A stretch of 38,775 nucleotides of DNA from Fuerstiella sp. (GTDB lineage: Bacteria > Planctomycetota > Planctomycetia > Planctomycetales > Planctomycetaceae), in the NCBI GenBank assembly GCA_014238335.1, contig JABABI010000066.1:1-38775 (forward strand), given 5' to 3'. Made by a program: the position numbers and the translations under genes. Shown here in pieces: positions 9,014 to 18,027 of the stretch; position 1 is the stretch's first letter; each line of letters starts with the position of its first letter. Under the pieces are notes generated by a model that saw nothing but the letters and a program-made list of their open reading frames with translations, was not told the origin of the DNA and did not search any database.

Positions 9014-9289
9014 CGTTGCTCACATGACGGTGTTGGATTGTCAGGATTGATTCGGTCACGTTCTGTCGCCGAGTCAATTATTGTAGCTGTGAACGCCTCT
9101 GGTTTCGAGCATTTGAAATGATGTGCTTCAACAGTCCGTCGCCTGGGCGAATCTGCATCTTCTCATGAAGCCGGAACAAACGTACGCCTTGTGTTGTCTG
9201 AAGATTCTGACGTGATATCGTGTTGAGGACCGTTGTCGTCTTGACGATCGGTAACCCTGTCACTTTTCCCATCAGCGGAGCCTCACCTG

Positions 9290-11071
9290 ATGCACTCGAT
9301 TTCGCTCAATCTGCGGTCAATGGTCGCAATGCTGCTGCTTTTTCCTGCAATTGCCGCAGCCGATAAACCAAACGTTGTCATCGTGATAACGGACGACCAG
9401 GGTTACGGTGATCTTTCCTGCCACGGCAATCCGATCCTGAAGACGCCGCATATTGACAACCTGCACTCAGAATCCGTACGGCTGACGGATTACCACGTCG
9501 CTCCCACGTGTTCACCAACCCGCTGTGCGTTTCTGACAGGGCACTGGACGAACCGCACGGGTGTGTGGCACACGATCATGGGCAGGTCCATGCTGCGTGA
9601 GAACGAGATAACAATGGGGCAGGTCTTCAAGGACGCCGGCTACGCAACGGGCATGTTTGGCAAGTGGCATCTTGGAGATAACTATCCGTATCGGCCGGAA
9701 GACCGTGGCTATACGGAAGTGCTGCGACATGGCGGTGGCGGAGTTGGACAGACTCCCGATTACTGGGACAACGCCTACTTCGACGGCAGTTACTGGCACA
9801 ACGGTATACCGGAACCGGTCAAGGGCTTTTGCACGGACGTGTTCTTCGACTACGCGAAGCGTTTTATCAAGGCTTCAAAGAGTGCGGATAAGCCATTTCT
9901 GGCTTACATCGCGACCAACGCGCCTCACGGCCCGATGCATGCGCCTGAAGAGTCGGCGGCACCTTATGCTGGTGTCAAGAGCATCAATCTGCAGAACTTC
10001 TACGGTATGATCGCCAACATAGACGACAACGTTGGCAAGATGCGAGCGTTCCTGGCGGACGAGGCACTGGCCGACAACACGATCTTTATTTTCACAACGG
10101 ACAACGGATCTTCATCGGGCTGGCGTACCTTCAATGCCGGTATGCGAGCAGGCAAGGGCAGCGAATACGACGGTGGCCACCGAGTACCGTTCTTTGTCTA
10201 TTGGCCCGACGGAAAGCTTACGGGTGGATATGACGTGAAACCTATCACGGCACACGTCGACGTGCTGCCGACACTGATCGATCTCTGCGACGTCGCACCG
10301 CCTGCAGGTGTCAGATTTGACGGCACCAGCATCGCTGACCTGATCGATCCCATGAAAGATGTCCACTGGCAGGATCGAATTCTGGTGACGGACTCACAGC
10401 GAGTGAAAGACCCGATCAAATGGAGAAAAAGTGCCGTCATGACGTCACAATGGCGCCTGATCAACGGGAAAGAACTCTATGACATCAAGACGGATGCCGG
10501 ACAGGAGTCCGACGTGGCGTCCGGCCACCCTGATGTTGTGAAACGGCTCTCTGACTTCTACGAAGCATGGTGGGAAGAATTGCTGCCATCGTTTTCCAAC
10601 GACACAGCAATCTACCTGGGACATCCGGCCGACAATCCCGCGCGCCTGACGTCCCATGACTGGATTACAACAGGTTCGACTCCCTGGAATCAAAGCCATA
10701 TTCGCAAGGCGATGAATGGTGATGCCAACACAGGATTCTGGAACGTGCTGGTCCACTCAGATGGTGATTACGAAGTGCGACTGCGTCGCTGGCCGGAAAC
10801 TGCAGATCTGAAGATCAACGCACCTCTGGCCCCTGGTGCTGACGTGCCCGGAACCAGGGCCTACCGCACTCAACCTGGAAAATCGATCAATCCAACCAAA
10901 GCGTCACTGCAAATTGGTGACATTTCCGCAGCCGCCGAGGTTAACCCCGGTGCGACCGAGGTTGTTTTCAACGTGACGTTGAAAAAGGGAAAGACACGAA
11001 TGACCGGTTTGTTCACGACGGCCTCGGGCGCAAAATACGGAGCCTACTACGCTTACGTAAAGAAACTCTGA
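9290..11071 (+). CDS. Secreted Cys-type sulfatase with C-terminal extension
   Basis: Sulfatases of this alkaline-phosphatase-fold family hydrolyse sulfate esters, in planctomycetes mostly on algal and mucin-like glycans. A signal peptide covers about residues 1-24 and ends AIAAA before DKPN. The metal ligands Asp35-Asp36 are in ITDDQGYGD. The catalytic Cys74 in CSPTR must be converted to formylglycine. GKWHLGDN and TTDNGSSSG supply further conserved active-site residues. At 593 residues it is longer than a minimal arylsulfatase, and the last 130 or so residues form an extra beta-rich segment. GGAG lies nine bases before the ATG. It stands alone on the plus strand between a divergent YkgJ-type gene and a flavoprotein gene. 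The substrate cannot be predicted. Confidence 0.92.
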   Translation: MHSISLNLRSMVAMLLLFPAIAAADKPNVVIVITDDQGYGDLSCHGNPILKTPHIDNLHSESVRLTDYHVAPTCSPTRCAFLTGHWTNRTGVWHTIMGRSMLRENEITMGQVFKDAGYATGMFGKWHLGDNYPYRPEDRGYTEVLRHGGGGVGQTPDYWDNAYFDGSYWHNGIPEPVKGFCTDVFFDYAKRFIKASKSADKPFLAYIATNAPHGPMHAPEESAAPYAGVKSINLQNFYGMIANIDDNVGKMRAFLADEALADNTIFIFTTDNGSSSGWRTFNAGMRAGKGSEYDGGHRVPFFVYWPDGKLTGGYDVKPITAHVDVLPTLIDLCDVAPPAGVRFDGTSIADLIDPMKDVHWQDRILVTDSQRVKDPIKWRKSAVMTSQWRLINGKELYDIKTDAGQESDVASGHPDVVKRLSDFYEAWWEELLPSFSNDTAIYLGHPADNPARLTSHDWITTGSTPWNQSHIRKAMNGDANTGFWNVLVHSDGDYEVRLRRWPETADLKINAPLAPGADVPGTRAYRTQPGKSINPTKASLQIGDISAAAEVNPGATEVVFNVTLKKGKTRMTGLFTTASGAKYGAYYAYVKKL

Positions 11072-11261
11072 AAGCACTGTCGGTCGCAGTAATTTGCATT
11101 GCTCATTTGGCTTGACTCAATGCTGTGACGTTCTCACCATTAGGCCAGCACGTGAGGCTGTGCCTCAGGCCAGACAGGTTGATGAACGGAATGCATTTCC
11201 GCTCCCGTTGACTGCTGGACATGAATAAACGACAGGGTGTTTTCACGATTAAGCGCAGCAG

Positions 11262-12599
11262 ATGAAACAACACGATGTTGTGGTACTTGGTGGCGGCCCG
11301 GCTGGCAGCACGGTGGCGACGTTAATGGCGGCGCAGGGGTTTGACGTCGTTGTGCTCGAAAAGGAGCACTTTCCCAGATTTCATATCGGAGAATCTCTGC
11401 TGCCTGCCACGGTCAGCATTTTCGATCGTCTTGGAGTGCACGAAGCGATACGCAGTGCCTATATTCTGAAACCCGGTGGCAAGTGGCTGTATGGTGAAAA
11501 AGAAGTTCCCGGTGACTTTGCCATGTACGACCGCAGGGCGTCGTTTAAAAAGCATCCCTACTCGTATCTCGTCGAACGTTCGACTTTCGACAAGATACTG
11601 ATCGACCGGTCAGTCGAAGCGGGCGCTGATGTTCGTTTCGGCACCGAAGTAATCGACGTCATCTCGGAAAATGATCGCATTGTCGGAGTTCGGTGTTGCG
11701 ACGAGGCGGGTGTTGAGTCCGATGTCCTCGGTCGCATTGTCATTGATGCATCGGGGCTGCGAGCCATCATTCCGTCGAAGTTGCGCATTCGTAAGCTTGC
11801 CAAACCGCATCGCATGGGCATCTATGCTCAGTATGCCGCAAGGCCAACTCGAGACGACGTCAAAGCCGGGTGGTTTATCGGGCAGATGTTCTACGACGGC
11901 TGGACCTGGCTGCTGCGGCTGCCCGATGATCGCTTTTCCGTCGGGACCGTTCTGACTGTTGAACGCTTCAGGAAATCCGGGATGACGCCGACCGAACTGC
12001 TGGAACGTCTGGTTGTCGAAAATCCATTACTGAATGAAGGGATGACATCCGACCGTCATCGTATTTCCGATGTCATTGTGACCGGAAACATGGGCAACTC
12101 GTCCGAGTCACTCGCGGGCGCAGGCTGGGTGGCCGTCGGCGACGCTGGGTACTTTATCGATCCGTGCTACTCCTCGGGCGTTCATCTTGCCATGAAGTCC
12201 GCCGAAATGGTGGCCGATCTCGTCATGTCGTGGCCGAAAGAAAATCCAGTGGAGCCCTCGTTGTTTGTTCAGTATCAGAAGGATATGCGGCAGCACGAAT
12301 CAACCGTTCAGCGAATGGTGGACGCCTTCTATGTCGCCAGTCGAAACACCTCTGTTCAGAAGATGGTCACCACGTGCCATGGAGGATACTTCAGTCGCAG
12401 GTTCGTCACGTTTGTGGGCGGGGATTTCGAGGCGAACCGTCGTTACATCGCTCGAGTGCGAAATTATTGTCGCGTCGTTGGGGCGCTGTTCGGAAACGAC
12501 CCCAGCAGGGCTCCGGAGAACCATCCTCACTATTTGCATGAACCCAGCAATGTGGCAAAGCGGCGGCCTGTCGTGGACAGTGGCAGTTCTCGCAATTGA
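11262..12599 (+). CDS. FAD-dependent oxidoreductase of the halogenase / geranylgeranyl reductase superfamily
   Basis: The 445-residue protein begins with the dinucleotide-binding motif GGGPAGS (residues 10-16) and continues with FPRFHIGESLLPA, a hallmark shared by flavin-dependent halogenases and geranylgeranyl-reductase-like enzymes. The second FAD motif is present as GDAGYFIDPCYSSGVHLA. The halogenase diagnostic WxWxIP is not kept; the corresponding stretch reads GWTWLLRLP, so halogenation should not be assumed. PGGKW near residue 70 could supply a lysine where halogenases have theirs. No signal peptide is visible, so it is probably cytoplasmic. Its last 70 bp overlap the 3' end of convergent mutY. 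It is 190 bp downstream of a sulfatase, with no clear functional link. Substrate unknown. Confidence 0.85.
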   Translation: MKQHDVVVLGGGPAGSTVATLMAAQGFDVVVLEKEHFPRFHIGESLLPATVSIFDRLGVHEAIRSAYILKPGGKWLYGEKEVPGDFAMYDRRASFKKHPYSYLVERSTFDKILIDRSVEAGADVRFGTEVIDVISENDRIVGVRCCDEAGVESDVLGRIVIDASGLRAIIPSKLRIRKLAKPHRMGIYAQYAARPTRDDVKAGWFIGQMFYDGWTWLLRLPDDRFSVGTVLTVERFRKSGMTPTELLERLVVENPLLNEGMTSDRHRISDVIVTGNMGNSSESLAGAGWVAVGDAGYFIDPCYSSGVHLAMKSAEMVADLVMSWPKENPVEPSLFVQYQKDMRQHESTVQRMVDAFYVASRNTSVQKMVTTCHGGYFSRRFVTFVGGDFEANRRYIARVRNYCRVVGALFGNDPSRAPENHPHYLHEPSNVAKRRPVVDSGSSRN

Positions 12600-13741
12600 C
12601 TCTGCGAACACCATTGATACCCAGTGCCCTGTTTCAGGCGTCCGCTTTCATGGTCACATACAAGGCAAAGCAGTCGAATTCTATAGCGAGTCACGGCGTG
12701 CCTGATTTCGGTGATCGGCTCATACGATCCGACCACCGCCCCCGTTAGTTCGGTGACTCGCTGGCTGAGTGCTGGCGGCAGCTGCGACAATGACTCTGCA
12801 CCACCGTCACCGAACAGGCTTTGTTGACCAGACAGAGTCGCGGTTGCCTTTGCTCGACGGCGTTCCGGCATTTGCACGTTTGCAACATCCGTATCACTTA
12901 CTTCGAATCGTATAAAGTCCCACAGGCCCGCCCAGCGTTCGTTGTCAGCGTGTTGACGCAGCAGGAACCGGCCGCCTTTCCGCACTGCAATCGATACCTC
13001 GGTGATGTCCGTGATCTGAGGTTTCGGATTTTTCAGCGGAATCTCAGACTGTCGTCCCTCCTCGAAGGATTTGCACGAGGGCATCAGCGGACACGTGGAA
13101 CATTTCGGGTCGACGGGGCGACACACCTGCGAACCAATGTCCATGACCGCCTGATTAAAATCCGCCGCCCGTTTGCGCGACACAATCCATCCTGCGAACT
13201 TCCACAACTTTTTCTGGCCCTCCGTGCCCCGAGGGTCAATGTCCAGCGCGATCAGTCGTGAATACAGCCGCAGCGTATTGGCTTCCAGAATCGCCGCCGG
13301 CTGATTGAAGGCAAATGACGAGATTGCTCCGGCAGTGTATGGTCCGATGCCTGGCAGCTGTTTAAGTTCGTCTGCCGGTTCCGGAAACCGGCCGTCCAAA
13401 TCGCGGACGATAACACCCGCTGCTTTGTGCAGATTTCGAGCACGGCTGTAATATCCGAGTCCTTCCCACAACCGTAACACCTGGCCCTGTTCGGCCTCAG
13501 CCAGGCGACGCACGTCAGGGAAGCGTTCGATAAATCGTTCAAAATACGGCACGACCGCAGTGACAGTCGTCTGCTGCAGCATGATTTCGCTGACCCAGAT
13601 GCGATACGGGTCTGCCGATTCTCTCCATGGCAGCTTACGACCGTTCTGATCGTACCACCTTAGCACACGAGACCGCAGACGACGTCTCCAGCCCTGATCC
13701 AGATCTTTCGGATATGCTGACATTTTCCTGGAAGAATCCAT
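12530..13741 (-). CDS. mutY: A/G-specific adenine DNA glycosylase MutY
   Basis: MutY removes adenine mispaired with 8-oxoguanine. The 403-residue protein has catalytic Glu52 in SEIMLQQTTV, the helix-hairpin-helix LPGIGPYTAGAI (129-140) and the [4Fe-4S] ligands C207, C214, C217 and C223 with exact C-x6-C-x2-C-x5-C spacing. A C-terminal MutT/NUDIX-like domain for 8-oxoG recognition occupies about 240-400 and ends in the typical PLSTTGRRFATLL. The position of the second catalytic acid (Asp138 in E. coli, in ILDGN) is Glu153 here (ILEAN), a conservative but noteworthy change. The 3' end overlaps the convergent flavoprotein gene by 70 bp. A pcrA/uvrD-type helicase gene diverges from it 279 bp upstream, so two DNA-maintenance genes share this intergenic region. 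Confidence 0.94.
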   Translation of the reverse strand: MDSSRKMSAYPKDLDQGWRRRLRSRVLRWYDQNGRKLPWRESADPYRIWVSEIMLQQTTVTAVVPYFERFIERFPDVRRLAEAEQGQVLRLWEGLGYYSRARNLHKAAGVIVRDLDGRFPEPADELKQLPGIGPYTAGAISSFAFNQPAAILEANTLRLYSRLIALDIDPRGTEGQKKLWKFAGWIVSRKRAADFNQAVMDIGSQVCRPVDPKCSTCPLMPSCKSFEEGRQSEIPLKNPKPQITDITEVSIAVRKGGRFLLRQHADNERWAGLWDFIRFEVSDTDVANVQMPERRRAKATATLSGQQSLFGDGGAESLSQLPPALSQRVTELTGAVVGSYEPITEIRHAVTRYRIRLLCLVCDHESGRLKQGTGYQWCSQSQLRELPLSTTGRRFATLLGSCK

Positions 13742-14020
13742 TCTGTGACGACGCGCTGACCCAGTTCACCGATCTGCCGCGCAAAAGCGAGCGACAGCGT
13801 AATAACCCGCCACAAAGTTGCAACCATGCAATTGCCACGAGCGTGGATTGCCGGTTGCGAATTTGTCCACAGTGCGATAGCCTCCCGCCCCGCGCTGCTG
13901 TGTGGTTGTGTTTCCGGCTGTTCAACAGCGAGCCCGACAGGCCGCATGTTAACACCGTTGCGCGAGTGGCATTGCCCGCGCAGTTCCGCGATTTTGTCCG
14001 GTTTTGTTGTTTCGAACATC

Positions 14021-16075
14021 ATGGTCGATCTTTCCTCCCTCAACCCACCTCAGCGAGAAGCGGTCGAAACGCTTTCCGGGCCGATGCTGGTGCTGGCCGG
14101 GGCGGGGACCGGTAAGACGCGAGTCATCACGTATCGGATGGCCAACCTCATCCGACATGGCATTCGACCGGACCGCATTCTTTCGGTGACGTTCACGAAC
14201 AAAGCGGCAAAGGAAATGCGGGAACGTGCTTTGTCGCTGCTGGGCTCGCGTCTGCAACAGAAGCCCGTCGTGTCGACATTTCACGCCTATTGTGTGCGCG
14301 TTCTGCGAGAAGACATCAACGCCCTCGGTTACCCGAAGGCTTTTGTGATCTACGATCGTGGTGATCAGGAATCTGCCGCTCGAACAGCGCTGCGTGAGAT
14401 TCGCGTCGGTGACAAGGCCATGAAACCCGGTGACCTGCTGAATCGCATCAGCCGCTGGAAAATGTCCGGGATTACAGAGAATCAGGCCAGTGATCATGTC
14501 GAAGCAGATTTTGATTTTCTGGCCTCAATGGCGTATCGTCGCTATCAAAAACAACTGCGAGCATCCGGGGCGGTTGACTTTGATGACCTGCTGCTGCTGA
14601 CCAGCCGGCTGTTCGAAGAATTCCCCGACGTCCTGCAGAAGCATCAATCGAAGTTCGACCACGTTCAGGTGGACGAGTATCAGGACACCAACGGTGTACA
14701 GTTTCAGCTGGTGGAAAATCTGGTGCGCGGCCATCAGAACATCTGTGTCGTCGGTGACGATGACCAGTCCATCTACGGCTGGCGCGGCGCCGAGGTGCAG
14801 CATATTTTGAACTTCGGCGGTTATTTTTCCGGTACACGAACGTTTCGCCTGGAGAACAACTACCGCTGCACGGACCTGATCGTCGATTACGCAAACCGGC
14901 TGGTGAAGCATAATCGTGATCGACACGACAAGAAGCTGATTGCACATAAACACGGTGGCTCGCCGATCCGGATTCTGGCTCACGAAGATGAAACTCTGGA
15001 ATCGGAAAGTGTTGTTCAGGAGATTTCCTATCTGATCACGGAACTCGGTGTGCGACCTAAAGATATTGCCATTCTGTTTCGCACCAACGAACAGCCACGC
15101 CTGTTTGAAACAGAAATGCGGCGATTGAACGTGCCGTATGTTCTGTTGGGTGGGCAGTCATTTTTTGATCGTAAGGAAATCCGGGATGTACTGGCCTATC
15201 TGAAAACACTGTCAGCGCCGCGTGACGAGGTGTCTCTGCGTCGGATTATCAACACTCCGGCACGTGGTATTGGCGCAACGACCACGGAAAAATTGGTGCA
15301 ACTGGCTGTGTCGCGGGGCAAAAGTCTGTGGGAAGTGGTGCCGGAAGCTATTGCTGCCGGGATAGTGTCGAAACAGGCTCAGGCGTCGCTTAGCGATTTC
15401 CGGAATCTGCTGATCCGGTTTCGTACGGAGATGCTGGACCATCCGGCACAGCTGGCGGACACAGTTCGGCGTTTGTTGAAGACAATCAACTACAACGGAG
15501 AAATTGATCGCCAGTACAAGGACGAGACTCAGGCGGAGCAGCGGAAGACTGTGTTGCAGGATCTTGTCAATTCAATCGGGCAGTACATTGAAAAGACGAA
15601 CAAGCCATCGCTGCAGGGATTTCTGGAAACGACTGCGCTGATGGACCGCGACGATCAGAATGATAAGGATTCTGAACTGGCCGACAACGCCGTCCGCCTG
15701 ATGACACTGCACTCGGCGAAGGGGCTTGAATTCCCCCGCGTTTATCTGGTTGGCATGGAAGAAGGGCTATTACCGCACAAGCGCAGTGTCGAAAGCGATC
15801 TGGAAAAGGATATCGCCGAAGAGCGGCGGCTGGCGTACGTGGGCGTGACACGGGCTATGGACCATCTCACGCTGACTCGAGCCAAGACTCGAATGAAATG
15901 GGGCCGGCGGAGAGAGTCCATCTGTTCCCGCTTTCTGTTCGAAATGCAGGACGAACCCGGTAACCAGCTGGTTGAGGAACACATCAGCGGCGATGAAGAA
16001 GACGACATAGTCGACGACCAGCGGGTTCGTCCAACACTGACCAGTCTGTTCCAAGATGACAAGCCGCCATTCTAG
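14021..16075 (+). CDS. pcrA: Superfamily I UvrD/PcrA-type ATP-dependent DNA helicase
   Basis: This 3'-5' helicase works in repair and in clearing replication and transcription blocks. The ATG at 14021 is chosen because the conserved Q-motif region LNPPQREAV begins at once. Longer open sequence back to 13826 has no similarity. Motifs occur in order: GAGTGKT (27-33, Walker A), FTNKAAKEM (Ia), DEYQDTN (II), GDDDQSIYGWRGA (III), NYRC (IV), LHSAKGLEFPRVYLVGMEEGLLPH (V, the PcrA/UvrD form) and EERRLAYVGVTRA (VI). At 684 residues it is slightly short for PcrA/UvrD. The C-terminus ends in an acidic linker and TLTSLFQDD, not the usual RNA-polymerase-binding Tudor-like tail. The gene is monocistronic and converges on a sulfatase gene 112 bp downstream. 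Rep is an alternative name. Confidence 0.92.
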   Translation: MVDLSSLNPPQREAVETLSGPMLVLAGAGTGKTRVITYRMANLIRHGIRPDRILSVTFTNKAAKEMRERALSLLGSRLQQKPVVSTFHAYCVRVLREDINALGYPKAFVIYDRGDQESAARTALREIRVGDKAMKPGDLLNRISRWKMSGITENQASDHVEADFDFLASMAYRRYQKQLRASGAVDFDDLLLLTSRLFEEFPDVLQKHQSKFDHVQVDEYQDTNGVQFQLVENLVRGHQNICVVGDDDQSIYGWRGAEVQHILNFGGYFSGTRTFRLENNYRCTDLIVDYANRLVKHNRDRHDKKLIAHKHGGSPIRILAHEDETLESESVVQEISYLITELGVRPKDIAILFRTNEQPRLFETEMRRLNVPYVLLGGQSFFDRKEIRDVLAYLKTLSAPRDEVSLRRIINTPARGIGATTTEKLVQLAVSRGKSLWEVVPEAIAAGIVSKQAQASLSDFRNLLIRFRTEMLDHPAQLADTVRRLLKTINYNGEIDRQYKDETQAEQRKTVLQDLVNSIGQYIEKTNKPSLQGFLETTALMDRDDQNDKDSELADNAVRLMTLHSAKGLEFPRVYLVGMEEGLLPHKRSVESDLEKDIAEERRLAYVGVTRAMDHLTLTRAKTRMKWGRRRESICSRFLFEMQDEPGNQLVEEHISGDEEDDIVDDQRVRPTLTSLFQDDKPPF

Positions 16076-16086
16076 GCAGTGCAACC

Positions 16087-16174
16087 GCCGACGGATGGGA
16101 GGCGGCGTTCGTCGGCCACTCTCAAGCAATCGATCATCAGGTCAACGTGCTACAGAACGCCTGTGCACGTTCTG
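16087..16174. terminator. Two hairpins between convergent helicase and sulfatase genes
   Basis: Two inverted repeats lie in the 112-bp gap between the helicase stop and the sulfatase stop: a 7-bp stem at 16087-16093 with 16110-16116, and a 7-bp stem at 16153-16159 with 16168-16174. Neither is followed by a T tract on either strand. They are plausible bidirectional transcription ends, judged mainly by their position. Confidence 0.35.
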
Positions 16175-16187
16175 AATCAACCGATGG

Positions 16188-17681
16188 CTATCGTCCTGCG
16201 TCCAGAGCCTTCAGCGGAAAAATATCTGATGGCACGTGTTGCTCAGCCATCATGGATTCCAGTTTCGCAACGACATCCGGATGTTCTGCCGCGACGTCGT
16301 TTTTTTCACTGATGTCCGTTGCGATATTGTACAGCTCTGTCCTGATCCTGCCTTTTCCCAGATTCTGTCGCACCGCCTTCCAGTCGCCCATTCGAATGGT
16401 TTGCTGTCCGCCGTAGCCTGTGAACTCGCGATACAGGAAAGGGCGAGCGGTCTGATCCTGGCCAAGCAGCGTGGGCAGCAGACTGATGCCATCTGTATCT
16501 GCAGGAGCTTTCGTTTTTGCGTCGATCGCCTCCAGCACCGTCGGCATCCAGTCTTCGAACCCACTGACGCGATCGTGTTCAGACCCGGCTTTGACCCGGC
16601 CTGGCCAGCGGACGACGGTGGGGACTCGCACTCCACCTTCGTACAAAGAACCTTTCAGTCCTCGTAGCTCTCCCACGCTGTCGAAGAATTCGTAGTCAAC
16701 TTCCTTGTCAAGATGAGTGGTTCCGTTGTCGGAACTGAAGACGACCAGCGTGTTGTCCCTGAGCCCCAGTTCGTCCAGCAGATTTAGTACGTTGCCGACG
16801 TAACGGTCCATGCGAGTAATCATGGCAGAATAGGCGGCTCGAGGAGTAAAGTGAGGCGTGTACCCGTATCCGCCGTCACGAGTAAACGGCGGATCCTTCC
16901 AGCCAAGTTCGAGGTACGGCTTGAGCTCTTCGTCCGGTACATGCAGCGCGACGTGAGGAATCACGGTAGGGTAGTAGCAGAAGAATGGCTGACCCTTGTT
17001 GGCTTTGATGAACTCAAGCACCTGTTCGTTAATGCGATCCGGAGCGTAGTCGGTTCCCTTAAACGGATCGTAACTTTTGGGATCGGATTTATTCGCCCCC
17101 TTCGCCAGACCGGCGTGCCCGGGAACCGGTGGATTGTTGTCCAGTTCGATCGTGCCCATGTTGCTGCGCAGATACGACGGGTAGTAACTGTGAGCATGAC
17201 TTTGGCACAGATAGCCAAAGAAACGGTTGAAGCCCTGATTAAGCGGCTGGCCGCAGGAATCCGGTCCGCCCAGTCCCCATTTGCCAAATGCTCCGGTGAC
17301 GTAGCCTTCCTGCTGCATCAACTCTCCCCAGGTTACTTCCTCATCCGGAATGGGCCACTGGCCTTCCGGCGGTGTGGCTTTGTTGCTGCGGATATATGCA
17401 TGCCCTGGATGCTTAGCAGTCATCAAAACGCAGCGTGAAGGTGCGCACACGGCATTGCCGCAGTAGTGCTGAGTCAGTCTCATGCCCTGTTCTGCGAGTC
17501 GATCAAGATTCGGAGTCCTGATCAGTTTCTGGCCAAAGCTGCCAAGTTCGCGGTATCCCAGATCGTCGGCAAGGATGAATATAACGTTGGGTCGGTCGGC
17601 TGCGGAACAGTCGCGGTATGTGGGTAACGCAGCGGCCAACAGAAGGGCGGGCAGCAGGAATTGGCGAGCGTCAACAATCAT
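16188..17681 (-). CDS. Secreted Cys-type sulfatase
   Basis: This is a 497-residue arylsulfatase-like enzyme with a signal peptide (about 1-27, hydrophobic LLPALLLAAALP). The metal-binding Asp pair is in FILADDLGYRELG (Asp39-Asp40) and the formylglycine site is Cys79 in CAPSRC. Other conserved segments are GKWGLGG, HVALHVP, FSSDNGTTHLD and LKGSLYEGGVRVPTVVRWPG. It resembles the arylsulfatase A / GalNAc-6-sulfatase-like proteins that are abundant in planctomycetes. The ATG at 17681 is preferred over the longer frame to 17735 because GGAGA precedes it and a signal peptide follows directly. It lies 346 bp downstream of the PSCyt1/DUF1553 gene on the same strand. Substrate unknown. Confidence 0.93.
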   Translation of the reverse strand: MIVDARQFLLPALLLAAALPTYRDCSAADRPNVIFILADDLGYRELGSFGQKLIRTPNLDRLAEQGMRLTQHYCGNAVCAPSRCVLMTAKHPGHAYIRSNKATPPEGQWPIPDEEVTWGELMQQEGYVTGAFGKWGLGGPDSCGQPLNQGFNRFFGYLCQSHAHSYYPSYLRSNMGTIELDNNPPVPGHAGLAKGANKSDPKSYDPFKGTDYAPDRINEQVLEFIKANKGQPFFCYYPTVIPHVALHVPDEELKPYLELGWKDPPFTRDGGYGYTPHFTPRAAYSAMITRMDRYVGNVLNLLDELGLRDNTLVVFSSDNGTTHLDKEVDYEFFDSVGELRGLKGSLYEGGVRVPTVVRWPGRVKAGSEHDRVSGFEDWMPTVLEAIDAKTKAPADTDGISLLPTLLGQDQTARPFLYREFTGYGGQQTIRMGDWKAVRQNLGKGRIRTELYNIATDISEKNDVAAEHPDVVAKLESMMAEQHVPSDIFPLKALDAGR

Positions 17682-17884
17682 GATGATCTCCGGACAGCAA
17701 ACAGGGACGGGGCGGGAAGTCAGTCCCAGGACCAACTTCGTTCGATAATAGCGATGAAGTCGACGCGCTGGTATCCAGCCGCCGCAAATCTACCCGTTGC
17801 GATTGCTAATTCCGGACCGTAAACCGCCAACTCTGCTGGTGAACCCTCATGAGCGCTTCGCTGTTTTTATATTCAAGCACGCAA

Positions 17885-17920
17885 CGCCAGCAAGTGAGTT
17901 CACAAACGCACTCGCTGGCG
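17885..17920 (-). terminator. Hairpin after the DUF1549/DUF1553 gene
   Basis: A 12-bp stem with a single mismatch (17885-17896 with 17909-17920) and a 12-nt loop lies in the gap between the DUF1553 gene stop and the sulfatase start. There is no T tract, so it may be a pausing, processing or repeat structure instead of an intrinsic terminator. Nothing else was recognised in 17682-18027. Confidence 0.35.
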
Positions 17921-18027
17921 CTTATCGCTTGCATTGCGGCTCCTTCCAGGGACTTCTGCATACCACTGGGCGCGTCGGTGGTTCTGATTACCGACGCAGC
18001 CTTTGGCTCCCCAGGGAAAATAAGGGC

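Noticed and set aside
9078..9272. 64-codon minus-strand frame between the YkgJ-type gene and the sulfatase
   Set aside because: There is no family motif and no ribosome binding site, and it covers the region where the sulfatase promoter should lie.
11153..11167. TGAGGC-TGT-GCCTCA hairpin after the first sulfatase gene
   Set aside because: The short 6-bp stem with a 3-nt loop and no T tract is too common by chance to call a terminator.
11880..11970. Calling the 11262 flavoprotein a halogenase
   Set aside because: The WxWxIP motif is not matched (GWTWLLRLP); only the superfamily level is supported.
13627..14115. Plus-strand frame spanning the mutY start and the helicase start
   Set aside because: It is antisense to conserved MutY sequence and out of frame with the helicase; its product has no recognisable domain.
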